From NCBI GenBank assembly GCA_965153455.1, contig OZ234497.1, positions 19,957,872-20,021,871 on the forward strand: DNA of 64,000 bases. The letters run 5' to 3'. The notes beneath the pieces were generated by a model. It did not search any database. It saw only the letters and a program-made list of their open reading frames with translations, and was not told where the DNA came from. Source of the DNA: Sphagnum compactum (lineage: Eukaryota; Bryophyta; Sphagnopsida; Sphagnales). The position numbers and the translations under genes are program-made. Positions 36,901 to 50,924 of this stretch are shown here, piece by piece (positions within the stretch are counted from its first letter, which is position 1; every line of letters starts with the position of its first letter).

Positions 36901-39900
36901 GAATTTTTTCTTACCAATTTCAATGAATTAGTGAAGTTTTTATTCAATAAGAAGAAAGTCCACTATTGTATTGTGCAATATAAGGATGTTGGATTATTGA
37001 TGAGGGCTTTGATTATAACAAAAAGGTTGGTCTTTAGATTTTCAAACTACAAAAGTAGACATTCACAAACTAGAGATGGATGGAAGGAGTAAGTTAAAGT
37101 CACATGGAACACCCAAGATCTACAATTTTTTAAAGAACAAACACTAGATAGCAACATTAGGACAGCAAGTCTTGTGAGAAGGAACTCTTCTAATTTTGTT
37201 GTAGATTAATTGTTTGAGGCTATTGCTCCTAAAAATTTTCAATCTTATAAAATTGTATTATAAAATGAAACTTGAAATTCTTGTTCTAAAGATTTGACAT
37301 CACATGAATTCGTTCAGTTTTTTTAAAATCTTGAAACGTTTTTTCATACCCATCCATACACTAGAATGGAAGAAACAAAGAACAATTTAATCCCACCTAA
37401 GGAGATAAAATTTTGCACATTTAGGACAAAAATGTTTGATGTTCATTATGATAGAATTCTCATTCAAAAATCCCATAATTAAAACAATGATTTGTAGTAA
37501 TGAAAAAAAATATAAAATTATCATAAAACAAAATAATAAACATTCAATCTACCATTACTATCAATTGATCTTCAAGTGAAAGAATCATTCTAAAATGTTA
37601 GAGAAGAACATAGGGCATGGTGAACTTTGAATCCTAATATTAATAAATTGTTTCCCCCAAAAAGCAAAACTTTTAATGTTCACAATCTTGCAAAATCTAC
37701 ATTCTGTATACTTTTGAAAAATTAACCAAAGTAGATTTGGTATTTCCCAAAACAATCCATATGTAGGAAAAAAAACCCCATATCTATCAAATCAAAATTT
37801 GCCAAATCAAAATAAATTGGGTATTTCCCTCAAAAAGTGCATATTGAAGAAGGCAAGGCCACATAAATATCAATTCAAAAAATTTCAAAACCATTGCATA
37901 TTCAGGAAATGAAACCGACATCTATTAGTTCGAAATTTCTTGAATTAAAAACCTTTTACTGGTGATGTTCCTAAGGGGGGAAGGAGAAACATGGATTCAA
38001 AAAGCATGAAAAGGATCCATTTGTGAGTTAATATGTGAATTAGAAACCAAGACTTATGGGTGTCATGTGAAGGGATTAAGGAAGATGTGGTGATTTTTAA
38101 AGACAATTTGTTTCAAGAAAACCAAATTATAAGACTTCATATCAAAGTTGTATGTTGCCAAGTGCCAACCAACTAGTTTTAATAATTGATGATAAAGATA
38201 CAAAAACAATAAAAAATGACATTCATTGGGCAAAATGCAATTTGTGTTTTTAATTTGATGTCAATATCTCACATTATGACCCTAGGAGTAGTGATAACAC
38301 AATAGTCTAAATCGATTCTTCAATTTTGCCAAAGAAAACTAGCACAATTGACTTGTTGTTGCACTAGCAATGACAATAAATATTATGCAAATTATTACAT
38401 CAATAGTTTGATCCTTTACATAGGGTAAGGCTCTCATTGAAGGGATTTATCCTTTTGCAATTCTTATTCCTTTTATGCTACATAAATTAAGAGGAAAATC
38501 TTTTTTTACACATTTAAATGTTATTTTTTATATTCCAACGACACCAAATGAATGGGGTGAAAATTTTGAGATAAATAGGTCTTCAAAGATAATTACTTTA
38601 TTGTATATGTAAATGACATGGATGAAAGCTAACTGTTCTTTGACGATTGCCATTGCATGTAAAGGTATGGACACTACAAACTTTACACACATGATCATAG
38701 AGCTTTCGTGAGTATTTGAATATCAAATTAAAGGTGGGTGGACAATCTCGTTACAACATGAAGCTAAAGAAGAAACTTTAGTCCTAAATATCCGCTTCGT
38801 TTAAGATTTATATCAAGCTTATGGGATGAACTTGTAAGGATGATAGATAGCAAATCATTCTAAATGAGGTAACATTAAATTCATTAATATGGCCACTAGA
38901 AATGGACCTATTACATTATTTGCAATTGGCATAAACGTCAAGAATAATTTGACCCAATCCAATCCATTTATGCATGCAAAGAAAATTTAAGGAAAAAGAG
39001 GAGTCACCCATCAAGAGCTTCATCATCTTGGGGGTGGTAGTAGTATCTAGACTCAATGGAGCTTGCATTTTAACAAATAAAAAAATTGTGAAATAGAATG
39101 AGAGCACACTTATTAAGATAAGTTAGAATAAATGCCATCATTTTTTAGATTATTAAAATTTGCAACCAAAATGGGACCATCACACTTAGACGAGAAAAAA
39201 GACATGTTAGAGCCCTCTATTTTAAGGCAAACATGTTGTGATGATGCAAAGGACAAAAATGATGTTAGTTTTTAGTTAAAACAACTTGAATTACAATTTT
39301 TATGTGCAATTGCTTGACAACATTTTGCATGAAATATGGGGAGAAAAATTTATGGGCATGAAACAACTTATAGTGTCAAAATGGAAGCCAACTAATGTGC
39401 AACAAGTAGCAAAAGAATAAAGGAAGGCACCGAATGATGAAATGATTGAACATGGCAATCATTAAGTGGGGGATGTTGTTATTTATTTCTCCCCCTACTC
39501 GTCTTCGCCTTTCTTTTCTCTTTCCTTCTTTGTGTATCATTGTGATCATGCAACAAACCCTAATAATTTGACATCATTAATGAAGCCATGGAAACCTTTT
39601 AAATTTTAATTCTAATAGAGTTCCAAAATAATGATTGTCTTGTCTATTATTATCAATTTTTCTTCTTCATTTGCACATGCATTTCTGATTATATTGTTTT
39701 CCACAACCACCACTAAGAGCAAACATACAAAAGTAGGATAAAAAAGTATCCCTTAACATTATAATCTTTTATATTTAAGATAAATGTAAGAAATATATTC
39801 AAGAAAATTTCATATATCATAATGAAACTATCATATCCTTCATTAAGTTATAGTAAGTTGCATACCAAATTTCAAAAACTTTAATGTAAGAAAAATGTGT

Positions 39901-42900
39901 AATAAATAGGTTTCAAACTTGACAAGTAAAATGTGTTAAAACTTATTTTTAAGTTAAAGATTTGGCAAAACATGGCTTTTATTATGGATTTAAAATTTTA
40001 AAAAACATTTTAGTGTGTCATTAACTTGAAATTAACAAAAATATAAAATTTTAAAGTTTTTTCATCTATTTGAAACCAATTTAAGACACCTATTTGCATT
40101 TATTTGCATTAAATCTATTTAAACGCACATTGAAAAAATAAAACATAATAATATTATACTAAATTCAAAGAACATCTTCATATTGATCATTACATTAAAA
40201 ATATTTCATAGTTTTTTATATTAAGAGTTATTTTATGACTATTTCACTAAAAACAATAAGGTTCATAAATTGGCCTATTTTAGCGTGCTTGCACCCCATC
40301 AATTGAAGAACAAAATTGCCTTGATATGTTCTTCTCCAAAATGATATACATTCCACATTGGAGACCTTATTTATTTGCATACATAGAATGGTAATTTGGA
40401 ACATATGGAAAGGTAACAAGTTTGCCTTGCACACCACAATTGGAAAAAAATTAGAAGTCCAATAAAGATCCCTAGACCTAGAAATGTTGTGTGTAGGTTG
40501 AATTAAAGTTTGATCATGTGATTTCCATCCAATCTCTATTCGTGTGTTTTCACAAAGTTCAATGCATTCTTTGTTGACACCTACTTACTTGCACAAATCA
40601 TCAACAAAAAAGAACTTTCTTTAAGATGTTTAAAGAAACACATAAATCCTAGAAAGCCTTCCACTTTGGGGAAAAAAACATCATTATTTGCAACCTTATA
40701 ACACATTTAGTAAAAAAAAATCAACAACTTAATTTTTTTGCAATGATTTGAAAGAATGACATTCGAAAAAAGTTCATAAAATCTAACAAACCATTAAAGA
40801 TCAATAATCCACTTAAGCTGCACAAGAAGATGTGAGATGATAGGAAAAATATACAACTATAAAGACCTGATGTAAGAATTTGGATAGTGAACATTTCAAA
40901 GGCGCAAATGATGCTATAAATCAAGGCATTATTATCATCAATATATTTTTATTTGGAATCTCACTTGTTTCCCAAATCTTGCAAATCTTCTCTCAATGTT
41001 GCTTCATGTTGAAACAAATTGGTAGACATTTCATCTCAATTCTTTTTAGTGTTTCCAACTTTTTCATTTTTTCAAGAGTCACATTTGCAATTCCTAAAAC
41101 TTGTTTATCAAATGAAACTGTGCAATGGTGGCACCTTCTCTTCACATAGTTACCTTCATGTTGCAATTGTTATATCAAAGCCTAGGAATGCTAAGGAACT
41201 TATGAGTTTCAAGGGAGGAAGATTTGACAAGATCTAAACTTTAAACATAACAATTGCATATTATTCTAATGACAATTTCATTGTTCAAAAAAATTATTGC
41301 TAGGAGGAAATCCATCTAATTTGCTATACTCTAACAAATAGCATTTTCATGACATCATATGTTCACAAAGAAATCTACAATGAAGAATTCCTCACACATT
41401 GCCATTCCTCAACAACAACAAGAAGTAGGAGTAAAGAAAAAATGACAAGTCTTTAAGAAGATTTTCAATAAGTTTTATTCCATTCCAAGAAAAATTAATT
41501 CCAAACTAGGATTGATTTTATTTGGACCAACTCTTTATTGTAACCTAAAGTTGTCTACCATGTGGTAGTTCTAATGTTATCATTATCACTAGAACTAATA
41601 ACCATGTGTTTGTTTTGACAAGTTTAGAAAGTGATTTCAAACTTTATTTAGATGTTTACCAATATTACGATAAATGCTACATTAGCATTGGCATTTCATT
41701 TATTTCAAAAGAATATCCTTAGCCTTCTTATTATGGAGAAGTAGGAGAAATAATAAAAAATTATCTAAGTGTCACAAATACAGTAAATGGTTTTGTTTAA
41801 CATATAAAAATTTGCCACATGGAGAATTAAATGTTTTCCCACATGGCAATATTGATGTAAAATGGTAACATGTAACTCTTAATGTTATGATTTTAATGTT
41901 GCATGTGGACTATTCTAGAGAATTTTTAAAATATTTGAACTAAATTAATTAACATCAAATGTACCAAACATGTTTGGCATTTTCAAAGTCATGTTTCAAT
42001 GATTACAAGCTACATCAAGCCATATGTTGATATCTAAACAAAAGTTTGTGCATATAATTTGGGATTCAAAATAAATTAAACATTGCATATTTGGACTTTC
42101 CTTTTATCAATTCTAATGAAATCTAAGTTACACCCAACTCATTGTGAAAAATATGCTACCCACACACATGCATGCATTGATGTAAAAACAATTATTGAAA
42201 AAGAACATTTAAGGTTTAAGTCTCTTAAAACAAAATACAAGATGAGCACATTTGAACACCATAAGTTTATTTCTTGACTTTATTAGTTTCCATACACAAT
42301 GTAATATATGAAAATGGACCTTTGAATTGGAATCTTGGAACTTCTAGTGAGGTAATGACCAACATTATTTTACATGTGGGTAGGCACCTTATGAATTAAA
42401 AAAACTGAAATGTATTTATATGAAAACCATGTTGTAAAAATAATAATAGATAATCCATGTAAGTTTTTTATTTCGAGGAAATAATTCAAAGTTATTCATA
42501 AAATGAAAGTCTAGATTTCATTACAAGGAATCATGTCTATTCCAGCCCATGCATTTGCAACTTGTGTCCAAATTCAACCATTTTTGTTATTACAAATGCA
42601 AATGCTTCGTGGCACTTGATAGAAACAACTTGAAGTTGCATAAACTATTACAAAGTGGTTTACAATTGCATATGCAACTTATATTTGCAATTAATTTCAA
42701 TTTGAATGAAAATGAAGATGAAAAATACATTTATATAATTCATTTTTAGTGGGAACCCAAAATAAATGAAAATGTAGTTGTTTATATGACTTGAAAGGTG
42801 GTTCATAAGCCATTAAGCACCACATGGCATCTTTTCAACTTTATTTGCGATTATAAATCCTAGTTGCAAATGCAAATGTAATTAAATGTAAAAAAATGAG

Positions 42901-43421
42901 TTGACCAATGAAACTGCTCTATTTAATGGTCTAATTGTTTTCCCTTGACTATCTTCAATTAGCTAGCCATTAAATATGTAATAGGTTTTGTGGGTTAATG
43001 AAAATTTTAGAAGACCCATGGCAATTAATGGTAGAAATAGGCTTAGTAAGTATTAAGCAATATGTAAGTAGGTTAATTAGTAGTAAATATTTTATTATAT
43101 TAAAATATGATATTTTTAAAAATTAATTACCTAATTAAGTTATGTAATTTATTTATTAAATAGGTTAAAGTTAAATTAATAATGTAATTAATTAATTAAG
43201 TAGGTTATGCAAATATTTTTGAAATAAATAATAAGTAGGATAGTTAGTAAATAGTAAGTAACTAGTAGGTCATATATATGTGGATTAAATAATTATTATT
43301 TCATCATATAGATATGTGATTTTTAAAAATTAATTATTTAATTAGGTAACTAGTAATGAAATTTATTTGTTGAATAGGCTAGGTAGTAGGAGTAATTTAT
43401 CACACATTTATTGTCACAACC
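33941..43421. other. Long AT-rich gene-free stretch
   Basis: About 9.5 kb of AT-rich DNA without a supportable gene. Frames up to 112 codons (34135-34473 plus) have AT-driven composition and no recognised domain. The 36.8-39.4 kb part reads in places like heavily mutated coding sequence, possibly an old transposon, but I could not identify a family. Confidence 0.5.
40271..40299. repeat. Right end of a third MITE-like copy
   Basis: TGGCCTATTTTAGCGTGCTTGCACCCCAT matches the right terminus of the elements at 392-832 and 33508-33940 (TTAGC..G.TTGCACCCC). I could not locate a matching left end, so the copy may be truncated. Confidence 0.4.
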
Positions 43422-44323
43422 TTGATATTGGGTCCGCAACTAAAAGTGAAATCCAAAGGCCCATGAAGGTGAAAGTGTGTTTAGGTGTGAAACACACTCT
43501 CACAAATGAAGGAGAGTGCAAGGGATGAAGCCCAATGACTCCCAAGTGCAATTACACTTTGGGAGTTACATTTGTGCGGGAGTTACAAATGTTTAGAGCC
43601 TTGGTTGAAAGGGTAAACAAGCATCAAATTAAGCCTTTAAGACACCATTAGAAAGGTCTTGAAGCGTAGATGCTTCAAATGCTTTCGCATTGTTTATTTA
43701 AACCTGATTTGCAGGAGTTATGATCAAAAGAAAGGGCGGGAGTCAAATTGGAAATTTGACTCCTGACCACAAATATTTTAAAAGTAGGGGCCAAATGAGG
43801 TCCGATTGGAGCGTGCTATACACAGTTGGAAAGATATTTTCAAGGGCTATAAGAAATTTCCCTCGAAATCTAAAAACAAACTTAATTTGAAAAAGATATG
43901 AGCATTTAAAATTTTGAACAACAATAGTTCCAAGTTTGGGACTCCCATTTGGGAGTCTCGGGAAAAAATGACATTTGGATGTAATCCTACAAAGAGGCAT
44001 AGAGTATATTATATGGAAGGGAGTGGTTCCTCCTCCCAAAGGTTGCAGGCTATGTGAAGCTTGTGCTTGAAATTGTCCTTATTAAGTTTACCGCACCACT
44101 TCCATTTAACTTGCATTAACCACCCTCTTTTCTTGGTTGTGTAGGATAATATCATCTTGAACTATCACTTGTGAGTTCGTCCTAGTCCCATCCTTGAGTT
44201 CTAGCACGCCCTCCTACCTTCGAAGTGTTGTGAGTTAGGGTGCATGCCCCAACTCTCTTCTTTTTCCGTTGTTTTACTCTGGGACCCACCTTTGGGTCTC
44301 TTGAGGAGTTTGGGGGCGCATCA
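43422..44323. mobile_element. Solo LTR with 5-bp target duplication
   Basis: The 902-bp element begins TGTCACAACC and ends GGCGCATCA, matching the TG...CA rule and the TGT.AC.ACC start common in plant Ty3/gypsy LTRs. TTTAT flanks it on both sides (43417-43421 and 44324-44328). It is clearly GC-richer than its surroundings. No second LTR or internal domain was seen nearby, so a solo LTR from unequal recombination is the simplest reading. The orientation is not established. Confidence 0.75.
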
Positions 44324-44821
44324 TTTATAAACATCATATAGTGAATAAGTTATATATCATGTGCATTTAAAATTACATTTTGTTTGTACAATTATGATTT
44401 ATTATGAACAAAATTGTACAATATAATTTCTTAAATCAAATAGAGGTTTGAGATCTAAAAAATTAAATAAATTTTTACAGATGATTTTAATCATAATTTT
44501 AAATAAAAACTAAGATATTGTATGTGTAAACATAATAAAATCTATAATTCCATAAAATCAACTGATTATATGATGTTAATTAATATTTTAAAATTAAAAT
44601 TGATTATCTAGATTAATATTTCTCTGTTTAGATCAATTTAGATTTTTAAGAAAAAAATGTTTGTGTACATTATTGAAAAAAATTTAAATTTAAAATTTAA
44701 TCTTATCATTTGAATAAAATCCCAATAAAATATCAAAAGATAAAAAATATGTATTATGTAGTATTTTAAATGAAGTAGGTTAAATTATAGAATGCACACT
44801 ATTATTTTACTTCAACAAGTG

Positions 44822-44885
44822 GGTGGCTTGGTGGTAAATGAATCGATCTCAATCCTTAGAGTTAAAGGGTCAATTCCCATACATG
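44822..44885 (+). repeat. tRNA-derived SINE-like head
   Basis: TGGCTTGGTGG (44824-44834) resembles the RNA polymerase III A box and GGGTCAATTCCC (44867-44878) the B box, with normal spacing for a tRNA-derived SINE. The stretch does not fold into an intact tRNA by eye, so a tRNA gene is not claimed. Confidence 0.4.
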
Positions 44886-46036
44886 ACATGGGTTGTGGTC
44901 AATGGTGGGATGTTGATTAAATATTCCCTACCTACATAGCCAACTTAAACTAGGTGCCTACTAAATGAGCCCAAGTAGGCATAATATGTGGCCTACTTAG
45001 CAACCTAACTAGTTTTTAAATCTTAGCCTATGTAGTGACATGTGTCAACATGGTACATGTTGAATTTAATGAAATTAACAATAATATGAATATGTAAATA
45101 ATAAATATTTAAATAAATACAAAATAATGTGACTACATTGTTTAATTGTAAAATCAATCGCAAAATAATGATGCCACATAAGTTAGTTTGGATGGATGAA
45201 AAGTTCATGTAAATCGCATCTTTATGCAACTACCATTGCAATTTGGTGCCACATATTCTCTTTTGTGACTAAAATATTATGCGACTAGGCCCTGTAACAA
45301 GTCACATGTGGTAGTTACAACTAAAAGTTAATTGTTAATCTAGTCATTTATTTGCAAATTCCTTATAACTTGTTTCATGAAGTGCCAAGTCTTGTGTGCA
45401 AACATGCAAATATAATGATTTATGATAATTGTATCTATCTTGTGAGAAGGAATACATTGTGCTACATTGTAGTAGCAAATCGAATGACATCATAAGCAAA
45501 TATGCATTCTTGCAGGATAATTTTGGAGACATTGAAACATATGTAATCATTTATTTGCAAATTTTAAGACAACAATATTTGACATTTGATGATTTTATGA
45601 TACAATTTTGAAGAAAGGTCAAACATTTTAATATCTTTCAAAAGGTCTCATTAAACTAATTTATATTCCACGCATACGTTATATATTATAGTTAAATGGC
45701 TCCTTTTGCATGTGCTTTGAATGATTAAATGTTTAAAATTTTCATGTCATATGTATGATTTTCAACTTTTAAAACATTATTGTTAAAGATTATTAGTTTA
45801 CAATTTCAAAAAAAACGTTTGTAATTTCATTGATATTAAAACATGTTCACCTATAGGTTAAATTATTACATATATTGATTTAAGTCAAATTATATGAATG
45901 AACCATGTCCTCACAATCGGCCCCTACCATTAACCTAGGCCAAAAATGGTGAGGGATAGATTTGGAAATAGATTTCAAGAGTCAACATGCAACCAAGTGA
46001 TCCAATTTTTTGTCCTTTGGGGCTAGGGGTTTGGGA

Positions 46037-46050
46037 GGGGGGGGGGGGGG
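46037..46050. repeat. G14 homopolymer run
   Basis: Fourteen consecutive G on the plus strand in otherwise AT-rich DNA. It may be length-variable or a sequencing artefact. Confidence 0.9.
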
Positions 46051-47220
46051 AGTGTTCTTTGTCATTTCTTGTTCTTGGTTTGTTTCTAGTTGAAGATCGT
46101 GTCTTCTTTTAAGGCTTCTACAAAAGAAAAAGATAAAAGGAAACTAAAACATGGTGACAAACTTTTGGAAGTAATTAATATCACAATTAGTGTTAGGTGT
46201 TTTGACATTCCTAAATAGATGTTGGGCATGATGGAAAAGTTCATAGACGAAAGGTGTGTATCAAAATTGTGTGCTTTGGAGAGAGGTAGTCTTTTGAAAC
46301 TTCGTTTGCCAATGGTATGTAGGATTTACATTTATAGCCTTGTAGCTTTGAACAAACCAATCAAAAAAACGTTTGAGTTGGGATGATGTGAATAATGCTT
46401 CACTAGGACATCATTAGTCCATTGTATTATTGTATCCATTGTCTCAAGCACTTTTAAAGAGGAATTGTTTTTTATGAATATCATTTGAAGAATTGGCCTT
46501 TTAATGTATACATTATTTGTCTTGTTGTGGTCACTTTCAATGTTTGCATGGTCATTTTCTATGTTTGTTCAAAAACTTTGTGAGATTTTGCAAACCTTAA
46601 TAATTTCATGGCTTGTCAAATCCTTGAAGAAAATGGACAAAATGTTTCTAAGAGAAATTGAATTTCAAAAACTTTCAACCCCATAACCCACTGACCATAA
46701 CCAAATATCTTTAGCAACACTAGAATTTGAGGAGCCCAAGACCCATATCCCATAGCCTAAGAACTTTTGTGTGAAAACCTTGGTTCTCTACTCCTTCTTC
46801 TCATCAATGTCTTTATCAATGAACATATTGTCATTCGATTACCCATGGACCTTTCAATGTTGTGGCATCTTCATCAACTAAAAAACAATCGTTTTAAGTT
46901 GGTTGTGGGTGATACCGTGGCTTGAGCCCTTGTGAAAGTTGACAATGTTTCTTACCATTGCACAAGTATTAAACATGGACTTCCAAGACATTCTCTTAAA
47001 TTTTAGGTGCAATTTGAATTGGAATGCTCATAATTTTGTGTCATGGTAAGTGGTTCATGAAAGTTTGATGATCTCAACAACTAACTTTTGTATAAAAATT
47101 AAAATGTACATGGAAAAAAATTGAACCTCCATTTTTGTGCCCATTTGATTGTTATGTCGATAGTAAACCTTAACCTTAATTGAATTTTGATGATGCATCT
47201 TGGTGTGAATTGTTGAAACC

Positions 47221-48660
47221 TTGAACCTTATAAGGTGATCATGGTCTTGGTCATCTTCCTTTATATTCTAGTGAAACGATCTTTAAACCCTTATATGTAG
47301 GCTATGATCATGATGTTGGTGCTCTTGATTATGTTTTTTAATCATGGTTTGGTCATCTTCCTTTGGATTCTTGTGACTCAATCCTTTACCCCTAAAATGC
47401 AATTGATAATCATGGTTTTAATTCTCTTGATTATGTTGTTTTAGATCATGGTTTTGGTCATCTTCCTTTGGATTCCGATGATTCAATCCCTAAACCCTAA
47501 AATGCAATTAATGATCATAGTTTTAATGCACTTGATTATGTTGTTTTAGATCATGGTTTTGGTCATCTTCTTTTTTATTTTGGTGAAACAATCCTTAAAC
47601 CCACAAATGTAATTTGTGATGATGGTCTTGGTGCTTATGATTACGATTTAACCATTTTTTTGGTTATCCTCCTTTGGAATCTACTATTGCAGTCCTTAAG
47701 CTTTAAAAAGCAAGTGGCGATCATATTTGGTGTTCTTGATTTTGCTTTAGCCATTCACACTTGGTCCTCCACCTTTGGATTTTAATGAAATGGTTTGAAA
47801 ATGCACAAATGCAAGTGTATTTCATGGTTTTAGTGTTCTTGATTATGCATTGATCATTGTTTTAATTCATCCACCTTTAAATTCAAGTGAAATGAGTTAT
47901 AACCCCACAAATGGGGTGGTGATCATGTTGTTGATGGATTTCATTTATAGTTAGTATACATTATTATTGGTCATCTTCTTTTGGATTTTAATGAAATCAA
48001 CCCTAACACCACAAATGAAGTGGTGATTATGGTTTTGATGGTTTTCATTTATAACCATTAGGTCTTGGTGGTGTTGATTATGCATAAGGAGTTGTTCTTG
48101 GTCCATCTTCCTTTGGATTTTGGTGAAATATCGTAATACCTTTACCATTTGGCATAAATTTTTAAAAAATCAAATTTGTCAAACTTTTGAAAAATTATTT
48201 ATTTTTGTGTTGAAATTTTAATTAAATCAAAGTTTTCATTGTCAAGTTTGAACCGCAGACCTTTCAGGAACAAGACTTAAAATTCACTCAATTTAGACAC
48301 ACTAAATTGTTCCATAACACTATTAACAATGTGTTTTTTTAATATATAACCATTATTGTCGAAAATTATGAAATTAAAAAAACTAAGTGCCGAAGTTAAT
48401 ATTTAAATTTTAATTAATTATTTGACAACAAACTGTAAAAATGGTAAAGGTACTACGGTAGTCCAAAATTGCACAAGTGCAAGTGGTGATCATGGTTTTA
48501 GTGGTATGATTAAATTAGGGTGTGATTTTGGTGATTAGCTTTTATTTATAGTATAATAGTCTGTAAAACCACAAATGCATGTGGTCTAGATGGTCATGGT
48601 GTTTTTAATAATGAATCATGCATTGTTCTTGGTGATCTTCCTTTGCATTGTTGTGAACAA
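47221..48660. repeat. Diverged ~103-bp satellite, interrupted
   Basis: GGTCATCTTCCTTTGGATT-like words recur at about 47249, 47351, 47456, 47561, 47662, 47762, 47865, 47969 and 48100, and again at 48630 after an insertion. Other shared words are CTTGATTATG, GATCATGGTTTT and AAACC.CAAATGCAA. Spacing averages about 103 bp. Units are strongly diverged, so the array is old. The MITE at 48131-48458 interrupts it. Confidence 0.85.
48131..48458. mobile_element. TA-flanked MITE inside the 103-bp satellite
   Basis: The left end TCGTAATACCTTTACCATTT and the inverse of the right end CCGTAGTACCTTTACCATTT agree at 18 of 20 positions. TA flanks both sides (48129-48130 and 48459-48460), the mark of Tc1/mariner/pogo transposition. 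It is 328 bp and non-coding. The outer bases CCGTAGT are the same as those of the larger element at 51828-54417, although the inner part of the repeat differs. Confidence 0.75.
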
Positions 48661-50924
48661 ACCCCTAGCGGACAAAATGGCTTTAAATTTAGAGTTTTTT
48701 AAAAAACTAATTTCCAATGGTTAATTTCTAATGATTTTTTTTAGTGGTTGGTTTTAAATGACTTTTTGGTGACTCCAACCTATGACATTCCAATGACTAA
48801 TTTTTAGTGACCCTTTGTAATTGTGATTGCTTTCCAATGGCTAAATTCCAATGACTTTTTCTTGTGACTGAAATCCAATGACTATTTCCAAGGCATTGAT
48901 TTCTAATTATTATTTTTAGGACCTTGTTTTTTAGTGATTGTTTCCAACTTGCTTTTATTTTCAATGATTTTTTTGAAGGCCTTGATTTCTAATGATTATT
49001 TTAGTCTGAATGTGTATGGTCGTTTTTTGTGTATGTTTCCAAGGATGGCAAAGTTTTAGGCAAACACATAATTGGAGACAAATGCACAAAAGATGCAACA
49101 GTCTGAATCTATTGTGTTGCATAAAGCCAAGGTCCTTGAGAAATAAAATGTACTTACACAAATTGTGGAGATTTTTCACCTTAACACCATGGTGGTTTCT
49201 TATCATTTGCATTTTGTGAATTATAACATAGGTAAAAATAGATGACTTAATTCATTCTTGCTATTATGTGGAAGCAAGTTTACATGAATTACCAAGCAAC
49301 TTACCTTAATTTAATTTTTTTGGAGGAGATTTGAAGGATCGCCTATGTGACTGTACCTTAAAAGAGTTAAAATATAAAAATAAAAATGAGGAGGGTTCAA
49401 AAATAACAATATTGCAATGTGAACAAATGTTGGAACATTTAAAGGCCATAGATGGGCAATGTGCAACAAGGAATGTCATAAAGAGACGTCAAAATTTGAT
49501 AGATGGGGCATTTATATTTAAACCATGAACCCGATCATTTAGCTCTTTTGAACTTGTAACTTTTGTATCTGACCTTAATTTTTTTAAGAATTTAGGCCAT
49601 CTGCAATTGATGGTGTGAACATAAAAGTTAAAAAGTCAATCCAAAAGCATGGCGACAATGGCATTTCACGTCCTCACAACCTTTGAGATCCAAGACACCT
49701 TTTTGATTGGCAAGGTCAAGATCAATAATGAGAGGTTGAACAAGGTGAAAATAAATAACTTGAAAACATTCAAAAAATTAGCTGTCATCACAAAGGATGA
49801 ATTTAGAATTGGGATTAAAACACTTTTGAACTTGTAATCAAAAGTCCTTAACCTAATTATGTGCAATTGGGTTAACATTTTAATCATGAATAACTTTGGG
49901 GAAGTCATTTCCATTTTATTCCAAACAATGAGCAAAAAAAAATGCAACTTATTTAAAAATCTACAATTGATAATTTATTTCAATGTAAATATGGTGCAAG
50001 CTTATGATTCATTATGAAAATATACTTTAAATATATGATTATTTCATAGCAAACTATAAGTTATTCTTTTATCTTAAGTGTTCTTAAAATATTCAAAAAG
50101 TGATTTCTTAAACCAATATGTAAGGTCCATGTGTCTCTTATGTAAGAAGTTAATAAGGAGAGATGTGGTTAAAAAAAAATGAAAATATTTTGCATTTGTT
50201 GAATTAAACCTCTTCATGAAGGACCTTCACTTTTTCTTCAACCCCCCACTTTATTTGCACTTTCAAACTTGCATGCATTTTGTTGTGAGCGAGCTCACAT
50301 TACTACATGGTTAAAATATGGTGCCAATTCCTATCACCTTATTTGACACATAACAAACATCTTTTCACCCATATTATAGCCCAACTTTCCCAAGAGGTAT
50401 TTGAAATATTTGTCCCCATGGGTGAAGTATTAATGTTAATATTTGTAAACACTTATTGTTGTAAGATGTTCACATCATAATAGGAGCCAAAGTGGTTAAT
50501 GTCTATGTAGGTGAACAACTTGTGATGGTCCAAAATGACTATGTTGTTTTTTGCATGTCTCTTTTTCTATCCATTAAATCATGTATGATGTGCCTCATTC
50601 CACCATGGCTTTTAAATTTTGATCAAAATGCCATCAATGAACTTAATATACCTTGGCAACTTTTACAAATGTGTACCCAAGGTAACCCTCTTCTCATGTG
50701 TGGGTCATTTCATTCACAAATACACGGTCAATGCACGATGTAATGAACAATGCATTGTCACATAATGCATATTTCTATTAGCTTCATGTGAAAGTTTATC
50801 CATAATGACATTTTTGTGTTTCACATAAAAAATGAAGTTGAAGAAATGTTGTTTAGGTGTCAACTTTGATGACATGTTTAATACAACTGAAACTTCACCT
50901 ATTATGATGCAAGACAAAAAATAG
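48661..50924. other. AT-rich intergenic DNA
   Basis: No gene is supported. At 48.7-49.0 kb short words such as CCAATGACT and TTTTAGTGA recur irregularly, suggesting another decayed tandem repeat. Confidence 0.5.

Larger units (their letters stand above)
44324..47220. other. AT-rich intergenic DNA
   Basis: No gene is supported. The notable items are the SINE-like head at 44822-44885 and a 14-base G run at 46037-46050. Confidence 0.5.

Noticed and set aside
36877-39420. Possible decayed transposon coding region
   Set aside because: Patches look like mutated coding sequence, but there are stops in all frames and I could not match a domain.
44822-44895. Functional tRNA gene
   Set aside because: No cloverleaf with an acceptor stem can be formed by eye; only A/B-box-like motifs are present.
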